This document shows positions 56,535 through 64,000 of a DNA stretch of 64,000 nt, in pieces. Under the pieces are notes generated by a model. It was not told where the DNA came from, did not search any database, and was given only the letters and a program-made list of their open reading frames with translations. Position numbers and translations under genes: made by a program. The DNA is from Paludibacter sp. (lineage in GTDB: Bacteria > Bacteroidota > Bacteroidia > Bacteroidales > Paludibacteraceae), in assembly GCA_028690665.1 (NCBI GenBank), contig JAQVAV010000007.1, positions 184,603-248,602 of the forward strand. The letters are read 5' to 3'. Each line of letters begins with the position of its first letter. Positions within the stretch are counted from its first letter, which is position 1.

Positions 56535-59500
56535 TTAAAACGTTATGTTAACTCCTAAAGTGAATTGTTTTATCGTAGGATATCCGACACTTGCTCCAAT
56601 TTCAGGATCTAAACCTGGAAAGCTAGTTATTGTATAAAGATTTTCTGCAGATAGATATAAACGAGCTGTTTCCATTAATATCCTCTTAGATATATTACTC
56701 GGAACTGTGTAACCGATTTGTATATTTTTAACTTTAATGAATGAGGCGTCATATTCCCAAAACTCACTTGATACTCCATTTGAACCTTCGGTTTCATCTA
56801 GTAATCTAGGAAATAAAGCATTTTGATTATTAGTCGAGTTTTCAATATCATTAAAGTCAAATCGATAAGCATTTTCAGCATAATATTTTGATATGCTCCA
56901 ACCATTTTGGGTTCTTGGGCTGTTATAACCTTGTGATTTCCAATAATATGAAAAACCAGCACTACCTGATAATACCATTGAAAAATCAAATTGTTTATAT
57001 GCAGCAGTAAAATTGAATCCGAAATTGTATTTTGGCAATTGAGAATTACCTGTAAAATCCATATCATTTGAATCTCCATATATACCATCATTATTTTTAT
57101 CAGCATATATTAAATCACCATACCAAAGAGAATTTTGGGATACAGTATTTAATGGAGAAAACTTATACCCAGCAGCTTGCATTGCTAATACCCATTTCAT
57201 ATCATTTTCTGTCCTGATCATACCATCTTTGGGCCCAGCATTCACATCTACAACAGTTGATGTTGGATTATAATTACCGCTACCTCTATACAAAGAACGT
57301 AAATAGGATTCTCCTAAGGTATGTCCCTCAACAATCAGCCCACCAAAACCAGATCTTGAAACTTCTCCTACATTATTCTCATAATAAGAAGTTCCATTTT
57401 CATCAGTTGTCCAACCCTTTTTAAGTTCACCTCGATATTTAGTTACTAAATTTTTATTGAGTGAGAAATTTCCTCCTAACTCAAAAGTTAAATTTCCGAT
57501 TTTATCTCGCCAATTTAATGTTATTTCGATACCCTGATTAGTTAATTCTGCAGTGTTTTGGGTTGCTGGGGTTACTGTTCCCATTGTCAAATATGTATCT
57601 GGGGTCAGTATCATTCCAGTTGTCAACTTATGATAATAATCAATTTCCCCGGCTAACTTGCCATTTAAAATTGAAAAATCAATTCCTAAATCTGATGTTG
57701 CTACCGATTCCCAACGTAACAAGCTATTGCTCTGCTTTGATACCACGAGCGAATTCTGAGGTATTCCATCTAAGACGACATTTGCAACTGAATATCCGGC
57801 TTGCCAGTCATAATTACCTAATTGATTATTTCCTAATAACCCCCAAGAACCTCTCAATTTTAGGTTTTGAATTAAATTACTTGTACCTTGCATGAACTTT
57901 TCTTCTGTGATTCTCCATCCCGCAGAAAAAGATGGAAAAAAACCTCCTCTTACATCAGTGCCAAAACGAGAAGATTCATCATATCTCAAATTTGCTTCAG
58001 CTAAATATTTCGATTTATAGGAATAATTTATTCTTCCAAAACAAGACCTTAATGACCAGTCTGATTCAGAACCCGTCATTGATTTTAAATTAAGTCCAGT
58101 ATTAAGGACATGTAAATCCCAATCAGTCATGCCTTTAGTAGATGCACTAAATACATTTTCATTATAATAGGTTTGATTATATCCTAATAATGTATTTAGC
58201 TCGTGATTGTTATTCAATTTTATATTATATCTTAGCAATATATCTGCAGAGTAACGAGCTCTCTTAAAAGATGAATTAGTAATAATTCCATTTTCTAGAT
58301 TTGAATCTGACAATCTTTTATTTTCTACATAATTCCATGTTCCAGCTTGTACTGACCATGATGCATAATCTCCCCAATCAGGAGCATAATTATATGATGT
58401 TTCGAGATTAATATTTTTAAATAAATTAATTTTTGAAAACAAAGTAATGTTTGCACGAAACATTTTATCATAGCCTCCTAAAGCCATTTTTTCAAATATA
58501 TTATTTGCAGTTGAAGATTCTTGGTTTGTTAAAGCTGGAGAACCCCATTTATTATCTACTCCGGGATAAATACCTGGTGATGTTTGAGGTAAATACTCAA
58601 ATCCTCTCGAAATATTTGCCATACCTTTTTCTTGCTTTAATCCAAAAAACTTAGCTCCCAATGTCCACCATGTATATGCTTTTGTTTCAAAATTTGCTCT
58701 AAGCTGATATTTTTCTAAAGCTGAATTTTTCATTATTCCTTGATTCTCAACATATCCACCAGAGATTAAATATTTTAATGATTTTTCACCTCCTTGAACA
58801 GATATGTTATGTTCTTGTGCTATTCCTGTCATGAAAATCTCATTAAACCAATTTGTATTTGGGTAAGCTATATAATTAGGTACATTATATTCATTCAATT
58901 CATTAGGGTTTGCTTTAGCAGTTCTCCAATTTTCTATATTCGACAAAGAGAATATTTCTGATTTTCCCATATTTTTTCTTCCTTCATTGATATATTCCAT
59001 ATGTTCAGCATAGTCAGTTACAAATTCAATTTTATTCACTGGACTTTGACTGGACATAAAACTATTTAACGTTACTTTAGGTTCGCCAATTCCCATCTTT
59101 GTTGAAACCAAAATTACTCCATTGGCTGCTCTGGAACCATATACTGCAGTTGCAGATGCATCTTTAAGGATTGTAATTGATTCAATATCATTCATGTTTA
59201 CGTTATTCATATCAGCTTCAAAACCGTCAACAAGCACCAATGGTGAACTGTTATTTATTGTTGTAGTTCCTCTTACACGTAAAGTTGCATTATCATCTCC
59301 AGGTTTACCAGAACTTTGAAATACAGATAAACCTGCAACTTTTCCAGACAATGCGGTTGAGGCATTCATTACAGGTCTTGATGTTAACTTACCATCAAAC
59401 TTTAATGTTGCAATAGAACCTGTCAGATTTATTTTTTTTTGAGTTCCATATCCAACTACGATAACTTCATCAAGTGTTTTAGAATCCTCTTCGAGAATAA

Positions 59501-60053
59501 TTTTATAATTATTGGCTTTACCTAATTTTAAAACTGTCTGCTTAAATCCTATATATGATATTGTAATTTCTGATTGATTTGGAACTTCAAGAGAAAAGGT
59601 TCCATCGACACTTGTAATTGTTCCGGTATTCGACCCTTTAAGAACAATTGATGCACCAATAATTGGGTCGCCTTTTTCATCGGTTACCAAGCCGGAGATT
59701 TTTTTTGAGACATCTTTATTGCCCGAATCATTTTCTTTGGGTTCTTCTAAAAAATGACTAATTATAATATGTGATTTATCTATTATGTAGTTGCACTTAG
59801 TATCTTTTAATAGTAACGACATGAGATCTTTCAACACAAATGTTTGATAAGGAATCGAAATGACTTTTCTTATATCAATAACTTTTGAATCGTAATCTAC
59901 TGAGAATCCTGTTTGTTTTTCAATCTGATCAAAAGCCATTTTTAGGGAGATATTTTTCCCTGTAAGATTTATTATTTGATTTTGGGCACTTGATCCGATT
60001 GAAAATGTAAATAGTGCTGATATTATCAAAATAAAGATTTGTTTTTTATTCAT
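56535..60053 (-). CDS. SusC/RagA-family TonB-dependent transducer (PUL2)
   Basis: A protein of 1172 residues from the ATG at 60053 (MNKKQIFILIISALFTFSIGSSAQ). The ORF track extends to a TTG at 60098 but lacks a sensible signal peptide from there. Domains: STN (NQIINLTGKNISLKMAFDQIEKQTGFSVDYD), carboxypeptidase-D regulatory-like domain (ISGLVTDEKGDPIIGASIV), TonB-box region (DEVIVVGYGTQKKINLTGSI), plug (DDNATLRVRGTTTINNSSPLVLVDGFEA; ESITILKDASATAVYGSRAA) and the barrel ending TLGVNITF. The STN domain links it to the FecR/ECF pair upstream. Confidence 0.95.
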   Translation of the reverse strand: MNKKQIFILIISALFTFSIGSSAQNQIINLTGKNISLKMAFDQIEKQTGFSVDYDSKVIDIRKVISIPYQTFVLKDLMSLLLKDTKCNYIIDKSHIIISHFLEEPKENDSGNKDVSKKISGLVTDEKGDPIIGASIVLKGSNTGTITSVDGTFSLEVPNQSEITISYIGFKQTVLKLGKANNYKIILEEDSKTLDEVIVVGYGTQKKINLTGSIATLKFDGKLTSRPVMNASTALSGKVAGLSVFQSSGKPGDDNATLRVRGTTTINNSSPLVLVDGFEADMNNVNMNDIESITILKDASATAVYGSRAANGVILVSTKMGIGEPKVTLNSFMSSQSPVNKIEFVTDYAEHMEYINEGRKNMGKSEIFSLSNIENWRTAKANPNELNEYNVPNYIAYPNTNWFNEIFMTGIAQEHNISVQGGEKSLKYLISGGYVENQGIMKNSALEKYQLRANFETKAYTWWTLGAKFFGLKQEKGMANISRGFEYLPQTSPGIYPGVDNKWGSPALTNQESSTANNIFEKMALGGYDKMFRANITLFSKINLFKNINLETSYNYAPDWGDYASWSVQAGTWNYVENKRLSDSNLENGIITNSSFKRARYSADILLRYNIKLNNNHELNTLLGYNQTYYNENVFSASTKGMTDWDLHVLNTGLNLKSMTGSESDWSLRSCFGRINYSYKSKYLAEANLRYDESSRFGTDVRGGFFPSFSAGWRITEEKFMQGTSNLIQNLKLRGSWGLLGNNQLGNYDWQAGYSVANVVLDGIPQNSLVVSKQSNSLLRWESVATSDLGIDFSILNGKLAGEIDYYHKLTTGMILTPDTYLTMGTVTPATQNTAELTNQGIEITLNWRDKIGNLTFELGGNFSLNKNLVTKYRGELKKGWTTDENGTSYYENNVGEVSRSGFGGLIVEGHTLGESYLRSLYRGSGNYNPTSTVVDVNAGPKDGMIRTENDMKWVLAMQAAGYKFSPLNTVSQNSLWYGDLIYADKNNDGIYGDSNDMDFTGNSQLPKYNFGFNFTAAYKQFDFSMVLSGSAGFSYYWKSQGYNSPRTQNGWSISKYYAENAYRFDFNDIENSTNNQNALFPRLLDETEGSNGVSSEFWEYDASFIKVKNIQIGYTVPSNISKRILMETARLYLSAENLYTITSFPGLDPEIGASVGYPTIKQFTLGVNITF

Positions 60054-60413
60054 AAGTAAAAGAATTGAATGTGTGATTTGAGAACTGATTTGTTTCAAAA
60101 GATAATTATCCTTGAATCAACGAGATATATTATCCGTATCTGATATGCTTCATTTAATCTAAATTTAATGTTTGATAATGAGTCAACTAAACAACAATCT
60201 TTTTTATTCTTATTGATTTTAATTTTTTCTTAGCCTGATACAATACTGTTTTTTGGCCTACTGTAAATAAGTAAGCTAAATAATGAACAACACACAGTCA
60301 GAAAGAAAATTTTTTCCGTGAAAAATAAATATATTTATATGTGTATGAAAAATAATAAAATAACAAAGCCCTGCTTGCAAACAAACAGGGCTTTGTTATT
60401 TTCGTTTTTGGGA
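60054..60413. other. Intergenic region between fecR and susC of PUL2
   Basis: This is 360 bases with no credible ORF. It holds the fecR terminator (60357-60402) and must contain the susC promoter. A minus-strand GACTCAT (near 60180) recalls the first block of the PUL1 element, but the rest does not match, so I do not call it the same element. Confidence 0.6.
60357..60402 (-). terminator. Rho-independent terminator after fecR of PUL2
   Basis: AAAATAACAAAGCCCTG / CAGGGCTTTGTTATTTT is a perfect 17-bp stem with a 12-nt loop. A/T-rich flanks provide the T run on the minus strand. As in PUL1, a terminator separates fecR from susC. Confidence 0.87.
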
Positions 60414-61397
60414 TTATTTGGTATAGAAATATATAGTTGAGTTTTCCTTTTTGTAGCTTGATTTACTAATAAGTATCGTTAAAACATTCATTGCATCTTC
60501 GATTGTTTCATCCGGATTGAATTTGACGAAATAGGACTGCTGATTCAATTTCTTCCCATCATAGTTAATCGCTACGTTGTATTTTCTTTCCAAGGTTTGA
60601 GTAATTTCGTCGAAAGTAGCTCCCTGGAAAATTAAGTAGCCACTTTCCCAAGAGGCAACTTTAGCAGCATCGACGTCAATTACCGAGATTTTGTTATCCG
60701 AATTAGAGTAGACCAATTGATTATTTGGTTTAAGAATATATGATTTATCTTTATTTTCCTCCATGTCGACTTTTATGCTTCCTTCAATTAAAGTTGCTTT
60801 TGTATATTGAGCGTAGGGATAAGATTGAACACAAAACTTAGTACCTAATGCTTTTATATCAATGTATTTTGTTCTTACAATGAACGGTTTATGGGGATTC
60901 TTTGCTACGCTGAAATTAGCTTCCCCTGTTAGAAATACTGTTCGGGTATCTCCTGTAAAGTCTTTTGGATAAATAAGTGTTGAACCGGCATTAACCGCAA
61001 CAATTGAACCATCAGAAAGTGTAATCTTTTTACTCTCTCCATATGAAACTGAGAGTTGGGTATATTCCAAAGGAACAGGAACCGCAATCTTATATGTTAT
61101 ATAGACAGTGCTTACAATAATTAATGCAATAGCGGCTGCATATGAGACAGCTATTCTTGTTAATGAGAATTTCTTTTTCTGCTTGAGATTTATTTTTGCG
61201 TTTATTCTGGAAAAGTCTTCCCAAGTCTCTTCGCTAATATTTGCAGGAGCATTTTCCCATAGCTCTTTCATAGCCAACTCTTTCTCAGCAGTGTCCTCAT
61301 CTAATCTGAACCACTTCCCGAAAAGATATAAAGTTTTTTTCGATACATCCTTATCGAAAAAAGCCTGAATAATATTTTTGATCTTAACACCTTCCAT
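60414..61397 (-). CDS. FecR-family anti-sigma factor (PUL2)
   Basis: A 327-residue anti-sigma. The N-terminal cytoplasmic part is MEGVKIKNIIQAFFDKDVSKKTLYLFGKWF. A transmembrane helix lies about 82-105 (IAVSYAAAIALIIVSTVYITY). The periplasmic FecR domain has LSVSYGESKKITLSDGSIVAVNAGSTLIYPKDF, FLTGEANFSVAKNPHKPFIV and IKALGTKFCVQSYP. A C-terminal DUF4974-like segment (ATFDEITQTLERKYNVAINY) follows. It should hold the ECF sigma at 61459-62013 until the STN domain of the PUL2 SusC signals. The gap to the sigma gene is 61 bases and contains a small GTGTG-CGTTA-CACAC repeat. Confidence 0.93.
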   Translation of the reverse strand: MEGVKIKNIIQAFFDKDVSKKTLYLFGKWFRLDEDTAEKELAMKELWENAPANISEETWEDFSRINAKINLKQKKKFSLTRIAVSYAAAIALIIVSTVYITYKIAVPVPLEYTQLSVSYGESKKITLSDGSIVAVNAGSTLIYPKDFTGDTRTVFLTGEANFSVAKNPHKPFIVRTKYIDIKALGTKFCVQSYPYAQYTKATLIEGSIKVDMEENKDKSYILKPNNQLVYSNSDNKISVIDVDAAKVASWESGYLIFQGATFDEITQTLERKYNVAINYDGKKLNQQSYFVKFNPDETIEDAMNVLTILISKSSYKKENSTIYFYTK

Positions 61398-61458
61398 AAT
61401 ACCTATTTGTATATATGTAAGTAAAGGTGTGCGTTACACACACATTTATCCCGATAAA

Positions 61459-62013
61459 TTAAAAGAAAAGTATAATCCATGTTTTGATTGTTTTTCTTAT
61501 ATCAGCAAGAGCTGCGGTTAAATGATTCTCGACCGTCCGTTTATTTATATTTAATCTCTCTGCAATTTCCGTATTTGACATTCCTTCGACGCGGCTCATA
61601 ATATATATTTGTTTCCTTTGGGGCGGCATTTGGCTTACAGTGACATCAATCATGTCCTGAAGCTGGTTGGCAAATATTGTTTCTTCGGTATCTTCAATTT
61701 CGGATGAATGGGTGAGTTGGTCGGTTACAAACTTCTCGTTTACTATTATGTGATCGTAATAATTGCAAACCGTGTTTTTAGCCATCTTGTAGATATAGGC
61801 TTTGAATGATTTGACTTCAGAAAGTTTTTCTTTGTTATTCCAAATACTCAGAAAAATATCCTGGGCCATATCCCGGGCTTGTTCGTTGTCTTTTATGAAA
61901 CCGTGAAGGAAGAAAACAAGTTTCGGCTGATATTGTAAAAAAAGTATCTCAAAAGCTTTTTGATCGCCTTTGCAAAGAGCTTTGATGTAACTTTCTTCTA
62001 TAGTATTATTCAT
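61459..62013 (-). CDS. ECF-type RNA polymerase sigma factor (FecI-like, PUL2)
   Basis: A 184-residue ECF sigma: region 2 (AFEILFLQYQPKLVFFLHGFIKDNEQARDMAQDIFLSIWNN) and region 4 (PPQRKQIYIMSRVEGMSNTEIAERLNINKRTVENHLTAALADIRK). It shares the Bacteroidetes ECF C-terminal hydrophobic tail (TWIILFF). It heads the PUL2 regulatory pair; the likely promoter is the TATCTTTG box at 62149-62156, which leaves a leader of roughly 130 bases. It is not closely similar to the PUL1 sigma outside the conserved motifs. Confidence 0.93.
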   Translation of the reverse strand: MNNTIEESYIKALCKGDQKAFEILFLQYQPKLVFFLHGFIKDNEQARDMAQDIFLSIWNNKEKLSEVKSFKAYIYKMAKNTVCNYYDHIIVNEKFVTDQLTHSSEIEDTEETIFANQLQDMIDVTVSQMPPQRKQIYIMSRVEGMSNTEIAERLNINKRTVENHLTAALADIRKTIKTWIILFF

Positions 62014-62450
62014 ATTTTTACTGACTTAAGGTTGTACAAGAATATCCTTGACCGCCAGAAAAATAAAATCAATTTGTGTTGTGATTTTATCGTAGTTGGA
62101 AATTATGTAAATGTGCAAAATAGTACAAATACATATAATTTTGACGAGCAAAGATAGTGGATATATGATTAATTCCAAGCAAATTTAATGGACTTTTGAC
62201 ATGAAAGTACTTAAATAATTATCACTTAGAATGTTTAATGATTTTAAAATTAGTTGATTATACAATTTCAAAACACTACATTTCAATTGCTATTTGATTT
62301 TGAAGATTCTCAGAAGGACTTATATAGATATATCTATAGTGATTAAATCCAGTTTAACTTCATTGAAATTTTGCTATCGATAGTTTAATTTATAGCTTCA
62401 TAATATACTATTAATATAGAATCAAGGGTTAAATCAAACCACTGAAAATA
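62014..62450. other. Intergenic region between the PUL2 sigma gene and the recombinase gene
   Basis: This is 437 bases of A/T-rich DNA with no credible ORF. It contains the -7 box of the sigma promoter (62149-62156) and a short inverted repeat ATAAAATCA/TGATTTTAT in the leader. The part next to the recombinase stop (62200-62450) shows nothing I recognise, including no clear terminator. Confidence 0.6.
62149..62156 (-). promoter_or_regulatory. Putative primary-sigma -7 box for the PUL2 sigma gene
   Basis: On the minus strand the sequence is TATCTTTG, an exact TAnnTTTG match. An upstream TTTG is 23 bases away, slightly too far. The box is about 135 bases before the ATG. Confidence 0.5.
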
Positions 62451-63698
62451 TTATCCAACAGATTTGTTGATTTTCAACAGATTATTTCCACTTAATTTTT
62501 CTTTCAAAATCTGCATGTCATTGCTGACTTTCAGGTCAAGAATTTTGGCGTAATGCTGAGTCGTTTTGAGGTTCTTATGGCCAAGCATTTTGGAAACACT
62601 TTCGATCGGAACACCGTTTGAAAGTGTGACAGTAGTGGCAAAGGTATGTCGGGCGATATGGAAGGTCAACTCTTTGGTGATACCACAGGCATCGGCAATT
62701 TCCTTCAAATAGGAATTCATTTTTTGATTGCTCAATATCGGTAATAGTTTCTCCTGGTTGACAACCTGCGGATGATCTTCGTATTTTTCCAAAATGGCCA
62801 TGGCTATTGGTAGCAAAGGGATATTGGACCTTGTATCTGTTTTTGTACGATTGATGAAAATCCAACGATCTCCATCAACTTCAATACCAATATTTTTTCG
62901 GGAAAGTTTCTTTACATCGGAGTAGGCGAGACCCGTAAAACAACTAAACAGGAAAATGTCTTTTACCTGATTAAGCCGGTCGGAAACAAATACCTTGTTG
63001 AACATGGTTTCAATTTCTTCCTGGGATAAGAAAGGACGTTCAACTTCAACCATTTTACTTTTGTAATTGATAAATGGGTTCTTGACTATCCAACCATTGG
63101 CCAGACAAATCCGGATGATCTTACCAAAGTTTTTGATATATTTTGAGGTCGTGTTCTGACAGCATTTGCAAACACTTTTCAGATAAAACTCATAGCTTGT
63201 AATAAACTCATGGTCGATTTTTCGGATGTCGATATCAGAAATTTTGTATTTCCATTTCATGAAATCGACAGTGTGCTTGAGTGAAGTTTCATAACGTACC
63301 AGCGTAGCTGCTGCATAATCTTTGCCAATAAGCGCTTTGATTTCGTCGTTGTGTTGTTGGAAAATGGGAACGAGCATGTGTTTGCGTTTTTCAATGCCCA
63401 AGATTTTATTCCGCATGTTTTCGGCATTGACCGGTTCATCTTCCCGGATTAATTGTTGCTGGTACTCGTAGACTTTGGCTTTTAAAGCATCAAGATGTGA
63501 ATTGATTGATCTTGCTTCAATTGTTGTACCTTTCATACAACTGCCCTCGATTGACCATTTGTCGGGGTGGGTGTATCGCTTTGTGCTCAACTCGATACGT
63601 TCGCCATCAACTGTAACTCTGATGTAAATAGGGACTAAACCATCGCTTGTGGTTTTTGCTCTCTTTGCGTAAAAGAGAATAGAAAGTTTTGCATTCAT
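62451..63698 (-). CDS. Tyrosine recombinase/integrase (Bacteroidetes mobile-element type)
   Basis: A 415-residue site-specific recombinase. The N-terminal Arm-type DNA-binding domain (MNAKLSILFYAKRAKTTSDGLVPIYIRVTVDGERIELSTKR) and SAM-like core-binding domain (about 110-215) are followed by the catalytic domain. That domain has FLFSCFTGLAYSDVKKL (about 250; in this Bacteroidetes subfamily the usual first Arg region is changed), LTFHIARHTFATTVTLSNGVPIESVSKMLGHKNLKTTQHYAKI, with HxxRH about 348 and the nucleophilic Tyr about 384. Such enzymes integrate and excise conjugative or mobilisable elements. No excisionase or transfer gene is adjacent, and no att repeat was recognised. Confidence 0.9.
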   Translation of the reverse strand: MNAKLSILFYAKRAKTTSDGLVPIYIRVTVDGERIELSTKRYTHPDKWSIEGSCMKGTTIEARSINSHLDALKAKVYEYQQQLIREDEPVNAENMRNKILGIEKRKHMLVPIFQQHNDEIKALIGKDYAAATLVRYETSLKHTVDFMKWKYKISDIDIRKIDHEFITSYEFYLKSVCKCCQNTTSKYIKNFGKIIRICLANGWIVKNPFINYKSKMVEVERPFLSQEEIETMFNKVFVSDRLNQVKDIFLFSCFTGLAYSDVKKLSRKNIGIEVDGDRWIFINRTKTDTRSNIPLLPIAMAILEKYEDHPQVVNQEKLLPILSNQKMNSYLKEIADACGITKELTFHIARHTFATTVTLSNGVPIESVSKMLGHKNLKTTQHYAKILDLKVSNDMQILKEKLSGNNLLKINKSVG

Positions 63699-63797
63699 TT
63701 GTGGTAACCTTTTGATTGTTCAAAAATACTTGTTCTGTAATTAGCCTGCAAGATGTTCAATCTTTGAACTGCTTGACATATAGTATTTTATGAGCAA

Positions 63798-63839
63798 ATT
63801 CGGGTACCCGAGCCTTTCAAAATCTCAGGGTACCCGAAT
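63798..63839. repeat. Paired palindromic GGGTACCC motifs at the likely end of an ISL3-type element
   Basis: ATTCGGGTACCC (63798-63809) and GGGTACCCGAAT (63828-63839) are a perfect 12-bp inverted pair; each copy contains the palindrome GGGTACCC. They lie about 50-90 bases beyond the transposase stop at 63888, where the terminal inverted repeat of the element is expected. Which copy is the real end cannot be decided without the other end. Confidence 0.6.
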
Positions 63840-63887
63840 AGGTCTCCAAAAGATGGATCAAGTCAAAAAGTTTGGGGGAATAAAAAT

Positions 63888-64000
63888 TTAAGCATATATT
63901 TTTGATAGTCTAAAAAGGAAAAAAGGAATATCTCTCACTCCTCTGAATTGAGCTCTAAAAGCTTTAATTTTAGCATTAAAAGATTCTGCCGAGGCATTTG
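63888..64000 (-). CDS. ISL3/IS204-type transposase, C-terminal end only (runs off the right edge)
   Basis: The minus-strand frame open from base 64000 reads NASAESFNAKIKAFRAQFRG then VRDIPFFLFRLSKIYA and stops at 63888-63890. This is the characteristic C-terminus of ISL3-family transposases, in which the motif SNASAESFN contains the catalytic Glu. Only about 37 residues are in the window. It was too short for the ORF track. Confidence 0.8.
   Translation of the reverse strand, partial: NASAESFNAKIKAFRAQFRGVRDIPFFLFRLSKIYA

Noticed and set aside
60100-60200. GACTCAT near 60180 as a PUL2 copy of the PUL1 promoter element
   Set aside because: Only seven bases match. The CCTTT extension and the TGTTTA block at the fixed spacing are missing.

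Overview
The window comes from a low-GC member of the Bacteroidetes, most likely Bacteroidales. Evidence: SusC/SusD pairs, FecI/FecR-type ECF sigma and anti-sigma pairs, RteC, TAnnTTTG-type promoters, weak Shine-Dalgarno sequences, and C-terminal type IX secretion (T9SS) sorting domains. Methylmalonyl-CoA decarboxylase-type genes next to methylmalonyl-CoA epimerase point to a propionate-forming fermenter. The mix of T9SS signals and polysaccharide utilisation loci (PULs) fits an environmental Paludibacter-like lineage; that placement is inference.

Region 1 (1-12.7 kb, all minus strand) is core fermentation. It holds methylmalonyl-CoA epimerase and two tandem, diverged copies of a four-gene Na+-pumping acyl-CoA decarboxylase cluster (carboxyltransferase, OadG-like subunit, biotin carrier, OadB-like membrane subunit; the second OadB runs off the left edge). 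One biotin carrier has two biotinyl domains. Then come pyruvate:ferredoxin oxidoreductase and an AAA ATPase.

Region 2 (12.9-21.3 kb) is a housekeeping and hypothetical stretch: a FadL-like outer membrane protein, a Tyr/Gly- and Ser/Thr-rich exported protein, PrmA, a VOC protein, a DUF1801 protein, a YigZ/IMPACT protein, tRNA-Thr(CGT), a small exported beta-rich protein and an aldo/keto reductase.

Region 3 (21.4-44.9 kb) starts with a decayed IS5-type element and then a large plus-strand PUL. It contains an ECF sigma, FecR, SusC, SusD, two T9SS-tagged proteins in the position of surface glycan-binding proteins, GH30, GH3, GH16, a secreted amidohydrolase, a second GH30, a second GH16, a trehalase-like (GH37/GH63) enzyme and a GH2. 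The enzyme set suggests a beta-glucan-type substrate. A repeated promoter-like element precedes both fecR and susC. The GH30 and GH16 paralogues carry reciprocally swapped export signals (lipoprotein versus T9SS).

Region 4 (45-64 kb) is mosaic accessory DNA: an orphan rteC, a RibD/DHFR-like reductase, an IS4-family element inserted exactly at the stop codon of an N-terminally deleted GH78 gene, and a second PUL on the minus strand. That PUL runs from ECF sigma, FecR, SusC and SusD to a heparinase II/III-like protein with an inserted lectin-like domain and a GH5-like/aldose-1-epimerase fusion. A tyrosine recombinase and the end of an ISL3-type transposase close the window. The density of mobile genes around the PULs suggests an island or a recombination hot spot. 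I saw no CRISPR array, toxin-antitoxin pair or obvious anti-phage system.
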